Below, piece after piece: positions 47,501 through 54,911 of a DNA stretch of 64,000 nucleotides; within the stretch, counting starts at the first letter, position 1; each line of letters opens with the position of its first letter. The stretch spans positions 89,986-153,985 of the forward strand of contig NZ_JACJSD010000014.1 in the NCBI RefSeq assembly GCF_014697615.1. The letters run 5' to 3'. The notes under the pieces are model-generated. The model had not been told where the DNA came from. It was given only the letters and a program-made list of their open reading frames with translations, and made no database searches. A program made the translations under genes and the position numbers. This stretch comes from Nostoc sp. FACHB-280. GTDB lineage: Bacteria > Cyanobacteriota > Cyanobacteriia > Cyanobacteriales > Nostocaceae.

Positions 47501-50377
47501 GCTGGAAAAATTGCTTTAAAACTCTTAGAAATTTATGATAGTCGGCAATTTAAGTGTAAAGTTAATCTTCTGTTTGCTGCCCATGTGCAGTATTGGAGAG
47601 AACATTTCAAAAATACAATACCATCATTATTAGAAGCATTAAAAGATGGATTAGATAATGGTGATATTGAATATGCTGGTTATGCCACAATGCACTTATG
47701 TCATCATCTCTTATGGGTGGGCGAATACTTACCTGATGTTAATCGACAACAAGAGAAATATATTCAGATTTCTGGTAAACAAATTTCACAGGAATTTAGT
47801 CGAGAATTAGGTAGTATTTGGAAACAGTTTACCGACAATTTACTAAATCCGGGTCAAGACTTAGTAAGTTTGAACGGTGAAAGTTTTAATGAACATCAAA
47901 GACTATCTCAACTAATCCAGGAAAATAGTCATAATCCTCTGGTTGCAGTTTATGTAGCAAAATTAATTCTTCACTATTTTTATGGTGAATATAGTCAAGC
48001 TCTGGACAAGGCTAACGCAGCATACCCACATACCTTAGCAATTCCTGGAGTATTTTCAGTTTTTATCCACAATTTCTTTTGGTCATTGTCTTTATTAAAA
48101 TGTTGCGAAAACGTTGATATAAATACACGCAATAATTACTTTCAGCAGGTTGAAAATAATCAGCAAAACCTCCGCCTTTGGTCAGATAATGCCCCGATGA
48201 ACTTCCTGCACAAATTTTATTTGGTAGAAGCAGAACGCTATCGAGTAATAGGTAACAGAACCGAAGCAATGGAAATGTATGATCTCGCTATTTCCCTAGC
48301 TAAAGAAAACAAATTTATTCAGGATGAAGCTTTAGCTAATGAACTGGCTGGTAAATTTTATCTCGATTGGGGTAGAGAAAACATTGCCATATTGTATATG
48401 CAAGCTGCTTATTATTGTTATGCACGTTGGGGAGCCAAAGCAAAAGTTGCTGACTTAGAAAGACGCTATCCTCAGTTACTTCAACTGATTATTGAACAAA
48501 GACCCATCAACATTAATCCTTGGGAAACCATTACCTCTATTTCCCTTCCTGTAACGTCTGTATCTGCTCAAAGTGACAGTACTAGAACTAGTATTTCCAA
48601 TGCTCTAGATTTTACCAGTGTACTCAAAGCTGCTCAAACTATTTCTAGCAACATCAAATTAGATGAGTTAATTACCAACCTCACTCAAATTATCCTGCAA
48701 AACTCCGGGGCTGATAAATCAGTATTAATTCTCAATCAAGATGATGTTTTACAAATTCGTGCCATTACCTCAATTAATGCGGAAATAAATTCTCTACAGA
48801 CTACAATTTCCACACATTCACTTGATGAATATCAAGATATCCCTGTCAAAATTATCAATTACGTCAAAAATACGCAACAAACAATTGTAATAGATCATAG
48901 CCAAACAGATATTCCTGGGCTGATTGGAGAATATATGTTGAGATATCAACCCCAAAGTGTCTTGTGTACACCAATTCTTAATCAAGGTAATTTGGTCGGC
49001 ATACTATATCTTGAAAGTCGGACAGCAGCAGGAGTATTTACTCAAGAACATCTACAAACTATTCAGATACTTTCTGCTCAAGCTGCCATAGCATTAGAAA
49101 ATGCTCGACTTTACCAACAAATGCAACAAGCTCTGGAAAAAGCATTACTTAATCAAATTTCAATCGATCAAACAAATGTTTCTGTCTGGTGGATTGAGCC
49201 AGATGGTCAAATTTTCTATGTTAATGATGCGGCGTGTCAAGGCTTAGGATATAGTCGAGAAGAGTTAATTGGTAAATACGTTTCTGACATTAGTCCTGTT
49301 TTCCCTCAAGAATTATGGGCAGAGCATTGGCAAGCTGTTTGTGAACAAGGTTCATTCACTGCTGAAAGCTATCATAAACATAAATCTGGCAAGATTTATC
49401 CTGTTGAAGTCAATGTTAATTATGTAAAATTTAAAGACAAGGAATATAATTTCGTTTTTACCAAAGATATTAGTGAACGAAAGCAAGCCGAAGCTAAAAT
49501 TCAACAAAAATCCCAAGAATTAGCCACAGCGTTACACGACTTGCAACAAGCAAATTTACAAATTGTCCAAAGTGAAAAAATGTCTGCATTGGGTAATCTT
49601 GTGGCTGGAGTTGCTCATGAAATGAATAATCCTTTGGGTTTTATTTATGCCACACTACAACAAACTAAACCCGCCTTTGCAGATATTGTTGCACATCTGA
49701 AACTATATCAAGAAGTTCTATCAAATCCCAGCGATGATATCAGAGACCATGCGGAAGAAATCGATTTAGATTATACCTTAGAAGATTTGCCGCAAATACT
49801 GGATGCAATGGTCATGGCTTGCGATCGCCTAAAAAATATCAGCACAAGTCTGCGGACTTTCTCACGAGCCGATAAAGATTATAAAGTGCCATTTAATCTG
49901 CATGAAGGCATCGACAGCACAATTTTAATTCTCAAACATCGCCTCAAAGCTAATGAACAACGTCCAGCAATTGAAGTGGAGACGAATTATGGTAATTTAC
50001 CCCAAATTGAATGTTTTCCTGGGCAATTAAATCAGGTATTTATGAATATCCTTGCCAATGCTATTGATGCTTTAGATGAATCAAATACTGGTAAGAGTTT
50101 TGCAGAGATTCAAGCTCATCCTAATCGCATTCAAATTACAACATTGATGACAGATAAATTCGTCAAAATCTCAATTGCTGATAATGGTAAAGGAATGAGT
50201 GAAGAGGTGAAACAAAAAATCTTTGACCATTTATTCACTACTAAAGGAGTAGGTAAAGGGACAGGATTAGGATTGGCTATAGCTCAACAAATTGTCGAAG
50301 AAACTCATGGTGGTAAGCTCAGTTGCAATTCTGTTTTAGGCGAAGGTACTGAATTTATGATTGAAATCCCAGCGTGA
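44582..50377 (+). CDS. HstK-type hybrid Ser/Thr kinase-AAA-GAF-PAS-histidine kinase
   Basis: Encodes 1931 aa with the same plan as the kinase at 31.4-36.8 kb plus a PAS domain. The Ser/Thr kinase has HKDIKPSNI (Asp133) and DFS in place of DFG. The AAA ATPase has GFSGIGKTA (about 333-341) and LDDLQWADS. A TPR-like helical region is followed by GAF (about 1345-1510), PAS (about 1530-1650: VWWIEPDGQIFYVNDAAC), then histidine kinase H1679 in AHEMNNPLG and a GHKL domain (DNGKGMSEEVK, GKGTGLGLAI). No receiver domain or partner regulator is adjacent. Identical palindromes flank the gene. Confidence 0.94.
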   Translation: MVTTLISIPGYQITEEIYNGARTLVYRGYREIDSLPVVMKVLKNSYPSFSELLSFRNQYTITKNLNSPLIVQTYSLETYQNSYILILEEFGGISLKQWQIRETQISLQQFLEIAIALCNTLDLLYQERIIHKDIKPSNILINPETKEIKLIDFSIASLLPRETQTLIKSNILEGTLAYISPEQTGRMNRVIDYRTDFYSLGVTFYELLTGELPFSASEPMEIVHCHIAKTAPLAHKINPQIPPILSAIVSKLMAKNAEDRYQSALGLKSDLENCLSQLQATGEIESFKIASRDVCDRFIIPDKLYGRETEVNTLLDAFERVSQGATEMMLVAGFSGIGKTAVVNEVHKPIVRQRGYFIKGKYDQFNRNIPLSAFVQAFRDLMGQLLTESDVQIQQWKHKILEAVGGNGQVIIEVIPELENIIGQQPPAIELSGTAAQNRFNLLFQKFTQVFTSDAHPLVIFLDDLQWADSASLMLIQLLMADTSYLFIIGAYRDNEVNLAHPLILTLNHIQKTTAQVNTINLAPLRQEQVNQLVADTLKCAENLALPLSKLVFQKTQGNPFFAIQFLKALYQDGFIEFIPRNNHDQGLSIGGWQCDITQINQQAITDDVVTFMVLQLKKLPQSTQKVLQLAACIGNRFDLATLSIVSQDSEIETATNLWKALQEGLILPISDVYKFYQGENKARFLQSDKKASKQIAKYQFLHDRIQQAAYSLIPEDQKQATHLKIGQLLQQNSSEIEQEEKLFDIVRHLNLGIKLINQPSFREELAQLNLKTGRRAKNSTAYNAAKIYLQTGIDLLQTNCWHNQYELTLKLYIAATEIAYLNGEFDTMENLAAQVLQAAQTILDKIQIYDLQIQYLTIQNRLANSLELGLQILDELDVQIASPELVKTGVNLPTLSQIEHQGEMINPYKIAAMQMLISVLPAVFLTTNRFGEFVLTLINLSLEFGRSELACYAYGAYAWLKCGQGEINDGYHAGKIALKLLEIYDSRQFKCKVNLLFAAHVQYWREHFKNTIPSLLEALKDGLDNGDIEYAGYATMHLCHHLLWVGEYLPDVNRQQEKYIQISGKQISQEFSRELGSIWKQFTDNLLNPGQDLVSLNGESFNEHQRLSQLIQENSHNPLVAVYVAKLILHYFYGEYSQALDKANAAYPHTLAIPGVFSVFIHNFFWSLSLLKCCENVDINTRNNYFQQVENNQQNLRLWSDNAPMNFLHKFYLVEAERYRVIGNRTEAMEMYDLAISLAKENKFIQDEALANELAGKFYLDWGRENIAILYMQAAYYCYARWGAKAKVADLERRYPQLLQLIIEQRPININPWETITSISLPVTSVSAQSDSTRTSISNALDFTSVLKAAQTISSNIKLDELITNLTQIILQNSGADKSVLILNQDDVLQIRAITSINAEINSLQTTISTHSLDEYQDIPVKIINYVKNTQQTIVIDHSQTDIPGLIGEYMLRYQPQSVLCTPILNQGNLVGILYLESRTAAGVFTQEHLQTIQILSAQAAIALENARLYQQMQQALEKALLNQISIDQTNVSVWWIEPDGQIFYVNDAACQGLGYSREELIGKYVSDISPVFPQELWAEHWQAVCEQGSFTAESYHKHKSGKIYPVEVNVNYVKFKDKEYNFVFTKDISERKQAEAKIQQKSQELATALHDLQQANLQIVQSEKMSALGNLVAGVAHEMNNPLGFIYATLQQTKPAFADIVAHLKLYQEVLSNPSDDIRDHAEEIDLDYTLEDLPQILDAMVMACDRLKNISTSLRTFSRADKDYKVPFNLHEGIDSTILILKHRLKANEQRPAIEVETNYGNLPQIECFPGQLNQVFMNILANAIDALDESNTGKSFAEIQAHPNRIQITTLMTDKFVKISIADNGKGMSEEVKQKIFDHLFTTKGVGKGTGLGLAIAQQIVEETHGGKLSCNSVLGEGTEFMIEIPA

Positions 50378-50403
50378 TCTGGAAAATCTTAATTATGCCT
50401 GGC

Positions 50404-50431
50404 GTAGAGACGTTACATGTAACGTCTCTAC
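50404..50431. repeat. 28-bp perfect palindrome, copy 2
   Basis: Identical to 44319-44346. It lies between the convergent HstK-type and DAHP synthase genes, where it may end both transcripts. Confidence 0.85.
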
Positions 50432-50445
50432 ATAATTTTTTCACC

Positions 50446-51504
50446 TTAAGCCAAAGCGGTTGCGGGTTGTGGCCAGCGTCCTACGGCTTTGCCAACCACT
50501 GCTAATTCTTGCATTAACTGGTCAAAACGCTCTGGTGTTAACGATTGTGGCCCGTCAGATAAGGCTTTTTTCGGGTTGGGATGCACTTCAATCATGAGAG
50601 AATCAGTACCAGATGCGATCGCAGCCATCGCCATAGCCGGTACAAATTCCGCCCAGCCAACACCATGACTAGGGTCAATCATAATCGGCAGGTGTGTGAG
50701 TTTCCGCAACACAGGTACTACCGATAAATCTAGGGTGTTGCGGGTGTACTGGCGGTCAAAGGTGCGAATACCACGCTCACATAAAATTACATTCGGATTT
50801 CCCGCCGCCAAAATATACTCAGCCGCCATTAACCACTCTTCAATTGTGGATGACATTCCCCGTTTCAACAGCACCGGCTTAGGTTGTGCGCCTACTTTTT
50901 TCAGCAGCGAGAAGTTCTGCATATTTCTCGCCCCTACCTGGACAACATCAGCAATCTCAGCAATTTTATCCAGTTCAGCAGCGTCCATCACTTCAGTAAT
51001 TATACCCAATCCGCTCACTTCTCGCGCCTTGGCTAGTAAATCCAAAGCACTTTCACCATGTCCTTGAAAAGCATAAGGAGAAGTCCGGGGTTTGTATGCA
51101 CCGCCGCGTAAAAATTTAGCACCTGCGGCTTTGACTCGCTGTGCTGTTTCTACAATCATTTCTTCGTTTTCTACTGAGCAAGGGCCAGCCACCACCACTA
51201 AAGGGTATTGTTCGCCAAATACCACTGCGCCATCAGGAGTATTCACCACTACTTCCGAAGCTTCGCCATGACGAAATTGACGACTAGCACGTTTATAAGG
51301 CTGTTCTACTCTTAATACTTGCTCAATCCACGGGCTAATTTCTTGAATTTGTAGGGGATCTAAATCAGCAGTATCGCCTACCAAACCAATTACGACTTTG
51401 TGTTTACCTATAATTTTTTCTGGTGTTAATCCCCAGCTAGTTAGTTCCTCGTCAATGCGGTTGATTTCCGCCTCTGGGGAACCAATCTTCATGACTACGA
51501 TCAT
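50446..51504 (-). CDS. aroF: 3-deoxy-7-phosphoheptulonate (DAHP) synthase, type I-beta
   Basis: Encodes 352 aa. An N-terminal ferredoxin-like regulatory domain (about 1-85, [17 protein letters not shown]) is fused to the (beta/alpha)8 catalytic domain with [46 protein letters not shown] and [11 protein letters not shown]. The enzyme condenses phosphoenolpyruvate with erythrose 4-phosphate, the first step of the shikimate route to aromatic amino acids. It stands alone rather than in an aromatic operon. Confidence 0.94.
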   Translation of the reverse strand: MIVVMKIGSPEAEINRIDEELTSWGLTPEKIIGKHKVVIGLVGDTADLDPLQIQEISPWIEQVLRVEQPYKRASRQFRHGEASEVVVNTPDGAVVFGEQYPLVVVAGPCSVENEEMIVETAQRVKAAGAKFLRGGAYKPRTSPYAFQGHGESALDLLAKAREVSGLGIITEVMDAAELDKIAEIADVVQVGARNMQNFSLLKKVGAQPKPVLLKRGMSSTIEEWLMAAEYILAAGNPNVILCERGIRTFDRQYTRNTLDLSVVPVLRKLTHLPIMIDPSHGVGWAEFVPAMAMAAIASGTDSLMIEVHPNPKKALSDGPQSLTPERFDQLMQELAVVGKAVGRWPQPATALA

Positions 51505-51536
51505 TTTTAATTACCTGATGATTTGAGTGAAATATA

Positions 51537-51625
51537 GCAGGAGGCAGGAGGTGAGACAGCGCAGTCTTGGGGGTTTCCCCCATACGCGACTGCGAACCCG
51601 AAGGGCAGGAGGCAGGAGGCAGGAG
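51537..51625. repeat. GCAGGAG heptamer array interrupted by a palindromic segment
   Basis: Two exact GCAGGAG units (51537-51550) and three more (51605-51625) are separated by 54 bp containing GCAGTC/GACTGC arms around a TGGGGGTTTCCCCCA palindrome. The picture is of one repeat inserted within another. Confidence 0.75.
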
Positions 51626-51786
51626 AAAAAGTCTTACTATTCCTGGTTTTCAAGCTTTTCAATTGTCCTAACATATCTGACTACCGCTATATCAAATGAA
51701 TAAGCTTAACTATATTCTCGTACTTCTCAGTGTGGTGCGTAATTTTTAGTGATGAGAAGTTAACATTTATATTTATAAAAAAATAA

Positions 51787-51928
51787 GGCGCTCAGTCCTG
51801 GAACTACTGAATATTGGGTGACATCAGATAGTAGATTTCTGGATTAGCAATGTTGAAGTTATATAACTTTAACTTCAACATTTACACGCAAATTACCCAA
51901 TACTGAGTTATCTAAATATCTGAGCGCC
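51787..51928 (-). terminator. 142-nt structured inverted repeat ending the rpsO-PAM68 transcript
   Basis: The ends GGCGCTCAG and CTGAGCGCC pair, as do the internal segments around ATTGGGT/ACCCAAT, and the centre holds AATGTTGAAGTT with its complement. On the minus strand the element starts 5 nt after the PAM68 stop and is followed by TTATTTTTTT. It can fold as one long interrupted hairpin and would serve as an unusually large terminator. A MITE origin is an alternative. Confidence 0.6.
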
Positions 51929-51933
51929 AATTA

Positions 51934-52401
51934 TCAGATGTTCTTTTGTCGAGTTTCGCGCCAAACCGCTACCATACGTCCAAAATTGGTAGAAAACTCG
52001 CTGATTCCAAGTAATCCTCCTGGTCTTTCTTCATCCCAAGAGGCTGAAAGAACGCCGTAAGTAATGCCTAACACACCTAAACCAAATAACCCCATATTAA
52101 CCAGTAAGACGGCAATGGGGGCTATTTTGATTTGGGCTTGAGTTGCCAGTAGATAGCTCACTACTAATGTAGTAATCCCCAAAGCTGTGGGGACACCACA
52201 AAAAAATGCCACCCGTCGAATCATCCGCTGACTCACCACTTGGGGAATAGCCATTTCTTCTTTTGTAAATGGCTGTTTCTGGCTGGTTGATTCTGCGGGA
52301 GTATTGGACTTGATAGGAGTTTTTTGAACTTTTACAGGTTTTTGGCGTTTTTTGTTCGGTTCAAAAGGCAAACGACTGCGTTCAGATTCTTCAGCAGACA
52401 T
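51934..52401 (-). CDS. PAM68 family protein (DUF3464)
   Basis: Encodes 155 aa. A basic, proline- and lysine-rich N-terminal 50 residues are followed by two transmembrane helices (about 70-95 and 100-122) and the conserved C-terminal SASWDEERPGGLLGISEFSTNFGRM. PAM68 assists photosystem II assembly in the thylakoid membrane (CP47 biogenesis). It follows rpsO by 12 bp, an arrangement linking translation and photosystem assembly in one transcript. Confidence 0.9.
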   Translation of the reverse strand: MSAEESERSRLPFEPNKKRQKPVKVQKTPIKSNTPAESTSQKQPFTKEEMAIPQVVSQRMIRRVAFFCGVPTALGITTLVVSYLLATQAQIKIAPIAVLLVNMGLFGLGVLGITYGVLSASWDEERPGGLLGISEFSTNFGRMVAVWRETRQKNI

Positions 52402-52413
52402 AAGCGATAGTCC

Positions 52414-52683
52414 CTATCCACGAATACCAAGGCGAGCAATCAAAGCTTGATATTTTTCCCGACTTTCTTGTTGGAGATAAGCCAACAGGCGCTTGCGATG
52501 ACCAATCAGCTTGAGCAAACCACGTCGAGAAGAGTGGTCTTTTTTGTTAGCTTGCAGGTGTTCACTGAGGCGGTTAATTCGCTCAGTTAACATTGCGATT
52601 TGGACATCAGTCGATCCAGTATCGGTTTCGTGAACTTGGAAGTTGGAAATTATTTCTTGTTTGCGCTGTTGCGTCAGAGCCAT
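52414..52683 (-). CDS. rpsO: 30S ribosomal protein S15
   Basis: Encodes 89 aa of normal S15 sequence: [29 protein letters not shown] and [21 protein letters not shown] are the 16S rRNA-binding helices. S15 nucleates assembly of the central domain of the 30S subunit. First gene of a two-gene operon with the PAM68 gene. Confidence 0.97.
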   Translation of the reverse strand: MALTQQRKQEIISNFQVHETDTGSTDVQIAMLTERINRLSEHLQANKKDHSSRRGLLKLIGHRKRLLAYLQQESREKYQALIARLGIRG

Positions 52684-53079
52684 GATCTATTTTTCTAGTT
52701 TTTCTAAATATATGCAGCAGTCTCCCATAATATCACAGCCATAAAGCTGTATGGGGAATTAGTTGGCAGTGATTATTAATTATGAGTATTTTTGCTAAAC
52801 TTTTACATTTATTTTAACTCAGGCGATCGCTTGGTTTATTGTACTTAGCAATATAGTTCTAATTAATACATATAGTAAATATTCGCCATTTCTGCCGATA
52901 CTCATTTACTTTGATAAACATTGTTTCTACGCCATATCCTACGTAGATACGTCGTATACAACATATCTACATTTTGGATAAACGCTTGCTTGTGTCCTCA
53001 AGCTATGCCATATTAAATATACATCACTAACTCTATCGAATTACCGTATTTATAGAATATAGTTCAAAAGGTAGTAAAA
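52684..53079. other. Divergent promoter region with a repeated two-part motif
   Basis: AT-rich DNA between rpsO and the PhnD-like operon, with a palindromic patch TACGTAGATACGTCGTATAC near 52943 and the motif at 53021-53053. No ORF seen. Confidence 0.5.
53021..53053 (+). promoter_or_regulatory. Two-part 33-bp motif upstream of the PhnD-like operon
   Basis: ACATCACTAACTC, 7 nt, TTACCGTATTTAT. The same two 13-nt blocks with the same spacing occur at 56299-56331. It lies 27 bp before the start codon, a plausible operator or promoter position. Confidence 0.5.
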
Positions 53080-53346
53080 ATGACAGTTGCACAGCAAAAT
53101 ACAGCATCCTTAACTATCGGCTTAAATAATTCTCAGAACATTAATCAAAGCTTGTGGCAGCCTGTGTTAATTGGGACAGCGTTTTTTCAGCGATTGTGGT
53201 GGCACAGTAAAAGCTATGGCATAGTTTTCAAGATCATGTTTTTGACCTTGATGAGTCTAGTTTTCCTCAGCATTCATTGGTCATATCGCAAGTTATTGAT
53301 ATTTCCCGCGCTACAAAATGAATTAGATTTGGAGAGTCATCAGTGA
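53080..53346 (+). CDS. Small single-span membrane protein
   Basis: Encodes 88 aa. Polar N-terminal 40 residues, one membrane helix (about 50-68, IVFKIMFLTLMSLVFLSIHW), and a short charged tail. I recognise no family. Its TGA stop overlaps the GTG start of the PhnD-like gene (GTGA), so translation is coupled and the products probably work together. Confidence 0.65.
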   Translation: MTVAQQNTASLTIGLNNSQNINQSLWQPVLIGTAFFQRLWWHSKSYGIVFKIMFLTLMSLVFLSIHWSYRKLLIFPALQNELDLESHQ

Positions 53347-54158
53347 GTGAACTAACGAAGCTACAAGTTGTATCTTACTTAGCGCCGAGTTGGTTCTGTT
53401 TTTATGAAGCAATTGTGGCTTATGTGGGTCGGATTTTGGGAGTTGAAACTCAGCTGCAAGCCAGTCAATATGACCCACTACAAGACCCAATACTATTAAC
53501 AAATCAACTAGATTTAGCGTTTATTTGTGGCTTACCTCTGGTCAGATATAGTCAAGTGGTTGTAAATCAACTACAACCTATAGTTGCGCCAGTTATGGCA
53601 GCACCACGCTATCAAAACAGCCCAGTTTACTTTACAGATGTAATTGTGAATGCAAATAGTTCTCTGTATAGTTTTGCAGACTTGGCTGGTAAAACTCTGT
53701 GTTACAACGACCTCGGCTCTAATAGTGGTTACAATCTACTCCGACATCGATTATTACAAGGTGAACATCCAAAAAACTTTTTTGGACAGACCATTCCATC
53801 AGGATTTCACCAGCGTTCGATACGCTGGGTAGTTGAGGGGCTGGCAGATTGCGCTGGGATTGATAGTGTAGTTTTAGAGCAAGAACTACGAGATTTTCCT
53901 GAGTTATCTGAGCATTTGCGAGTGGTAGAAGTGATTGGCCCTTGTCCGATGCCACCTTTAGTTGCTGCACCACATCTAGATAATTCAGTGATTGAGCAGA
54001 TTCAAGCAGCCTTACTCCAACCTGATGCAGAACTTCAAACTGCCATGACCAAAGTTGGTGTCAAGGGTTTTGCGGCTGTAGATTTATCAGACTATGAGGC
54101 GATCGCTACAATCTACAATACTGCGATTCAGGCAGGCTATGAAGTAATTGGCAACTGA
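53343..54158 (+). CDS. PhnD-like phosphate/phosphonate-type substrate-binding protein
   Basis: Encodes 271 aa of the PhnD/transferrin-like periplasmic binding fold: LTNQLDLAFICGLPLVRY, DVIVNANSSLYSFADLAGKTLCYNDLGSNSGYNLLRHRL, then the second lobe. Such proteins bind phosphate, phosphonate or other small ligands for ABC import or sensing. There is no signal peptide, and no permease or ATPase follows. The GTG start is fixed by the 4-bp overlap with the preceding membrane-protein gene, which may anchor or partner it. The ligand is unknown. Confidence 0.82.
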   Translation: MSELTKLQVVSYLAPSWFCFYEAIVAYVGRILGVETQLQASQYDPLQDPILLTNQLDLAFICGLPLVRYSQVVVNQLQPIVAPVMAAPRYQNSPVYFTDVIVNANSSLYSFADLAGKTLCYNDLGSNSGYNLLRHRLLQGEHPKNFFGQTIPSGFHQRSIRWVVEGLADCAGIDSVVLEQELRDFPELSEHLRVVEVIGPCPMPPLVAAPHLDNSVIEQIQAALLQPDAELQTAMTKVGVKGFAAVDLSDYEAIATIYNTAIQAGYEVIGN

Positions 54159-54174
54159 GCGATCGCACTGCAAC

Positions 54175-54666
54175 TCAAATCTTTAAATCTCGCAAAGCCA
54201 AACGAATTTGCTCTACACGTATGCGGTTGACACCAAGATCCGATTGTCCCACACGAGACGCAGAACGGATATGAATCATTGATTCATTCTCAGGAAAATA
54301 AAACTCCACATCATCAATAAATTTGAAGATGCGACTCTTAGAAAGAGCGTGAATGTAATTATCTGTTTGTTCTATCACTTCTGTTCGGGGAACAACGGTG
54401 AGAACTTTGAGTAAGGTTGCGCGTGCTGTATCCCGGTCTACATGATAAGCGATCGGTTCAATGGCGTGTTTTGCATCCGCATCTTGACTCACAACACAGT
54501 TTGGCGAACTCGGACAAGGAGTTAGATGACCATGCTCAATTCCCAAGCTAGAAGAAGCAGCCCAAACAGGGGTAGTTACGATAAAACTACTTGCTAGGGC
54601 GATAAATATGACAACAGCCATATTCAACAGATTTCGTTGTGTAACTGCTGTGAGCCAACGCATCAT
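54175..54666 (-). CDS. Exported DUF1499 protein
   Basis: Encodes 163 aa from ATG 54666; the longer frame reading upstream runs through repeats and is discarded. A signal peptide (hydrophobic VVIFIALASSFIVTT, cleavage near VWAAS) precedes the DUF1499 domain: LTPCPSSPNCVVSQDADAKHAIEPI, then FKFIDDVEFYFP and IHIRSASRVGQSDLGVNRIRVEQIR. DUF1499 proteins are common in photosynthetic organisms; the function is unknown. GAGGAG about 13 nt upstream may be the ribosome-binding site. Confidence 0.87.
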   Translation of the reverse strand: MMRWLTAVTQRNLLNMAVVIFIALASSFIVTTPVWAASSSLGIEHGHLTPCPSSPNCVVSQDADAKHAIEPIAYHVDRDTARATLLKVLTVVPRTEVIEQTDNYIHALSKSRIFKFIDDVEFYFPENESMIHIRSASRVGQSDLGVNRIRVEQIRLALRDLKI

Positions 54667-54750
54667 GATCAATCTACTCCTCAAGGTTAAATAACACTTA
54701 ACTTCTAGATAGTAACTTGGGATGGGAGTAGAGAGCAGCACCTCGACGTA

Positions 54751-54782
54751 CCTCGACTTCTCCTGACGGAGACGCTGCGCGA
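54751..54782. repeat. 32-bp repeat, inverted copy of the MITE insert at 21261-21292
   Basis: CTCGACTTCTCCTGACGGAG with flanking bases is an exact 32-nt reverse complement of 21261-21292. The segment continues rightwards with a weaker match to the rest of that insert (CGCTCGGC). Confidence 0.85.
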
Positions 54783-54862
54783 TCACTCGGTACAAGTCGC
54801 TCGGCAACCAGAAATAGAGAGTCAGAGGAAGTGGTTTGTATAAATAATTTGGTGAATCGGTA

Positions 54863-54911
54863 TCACCTGTAACCTGTAACCTGTAACCTATCACCTGTAA
54901 CCTATCACCTA
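54863..54911. repeat. Seven tandem heptamers T(C/A)ACCT(G/A)
   Basis: Units in order: TCACCTG, TAACCTG, TAACCTG, TAACCTA, TCACCTG, TAACCTA, TCACCTA. The last unit contains the stop codon of the TPR gene on the minus strand. Confidence 0.92.

Larger units (their letters stand above)
51505..51933. other. Gap with an interrupted heptamer repeat and a long inverted repeat
   Basis: From left to right: the DAHP synthase promoter region, the GCAGGAG repeat interrupted at 51551-51604, AT-rich DNA, then the 142-nt inverted repeat ending just after the PAM68 stop codon. No ORF seen. Confidence 0.5.
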
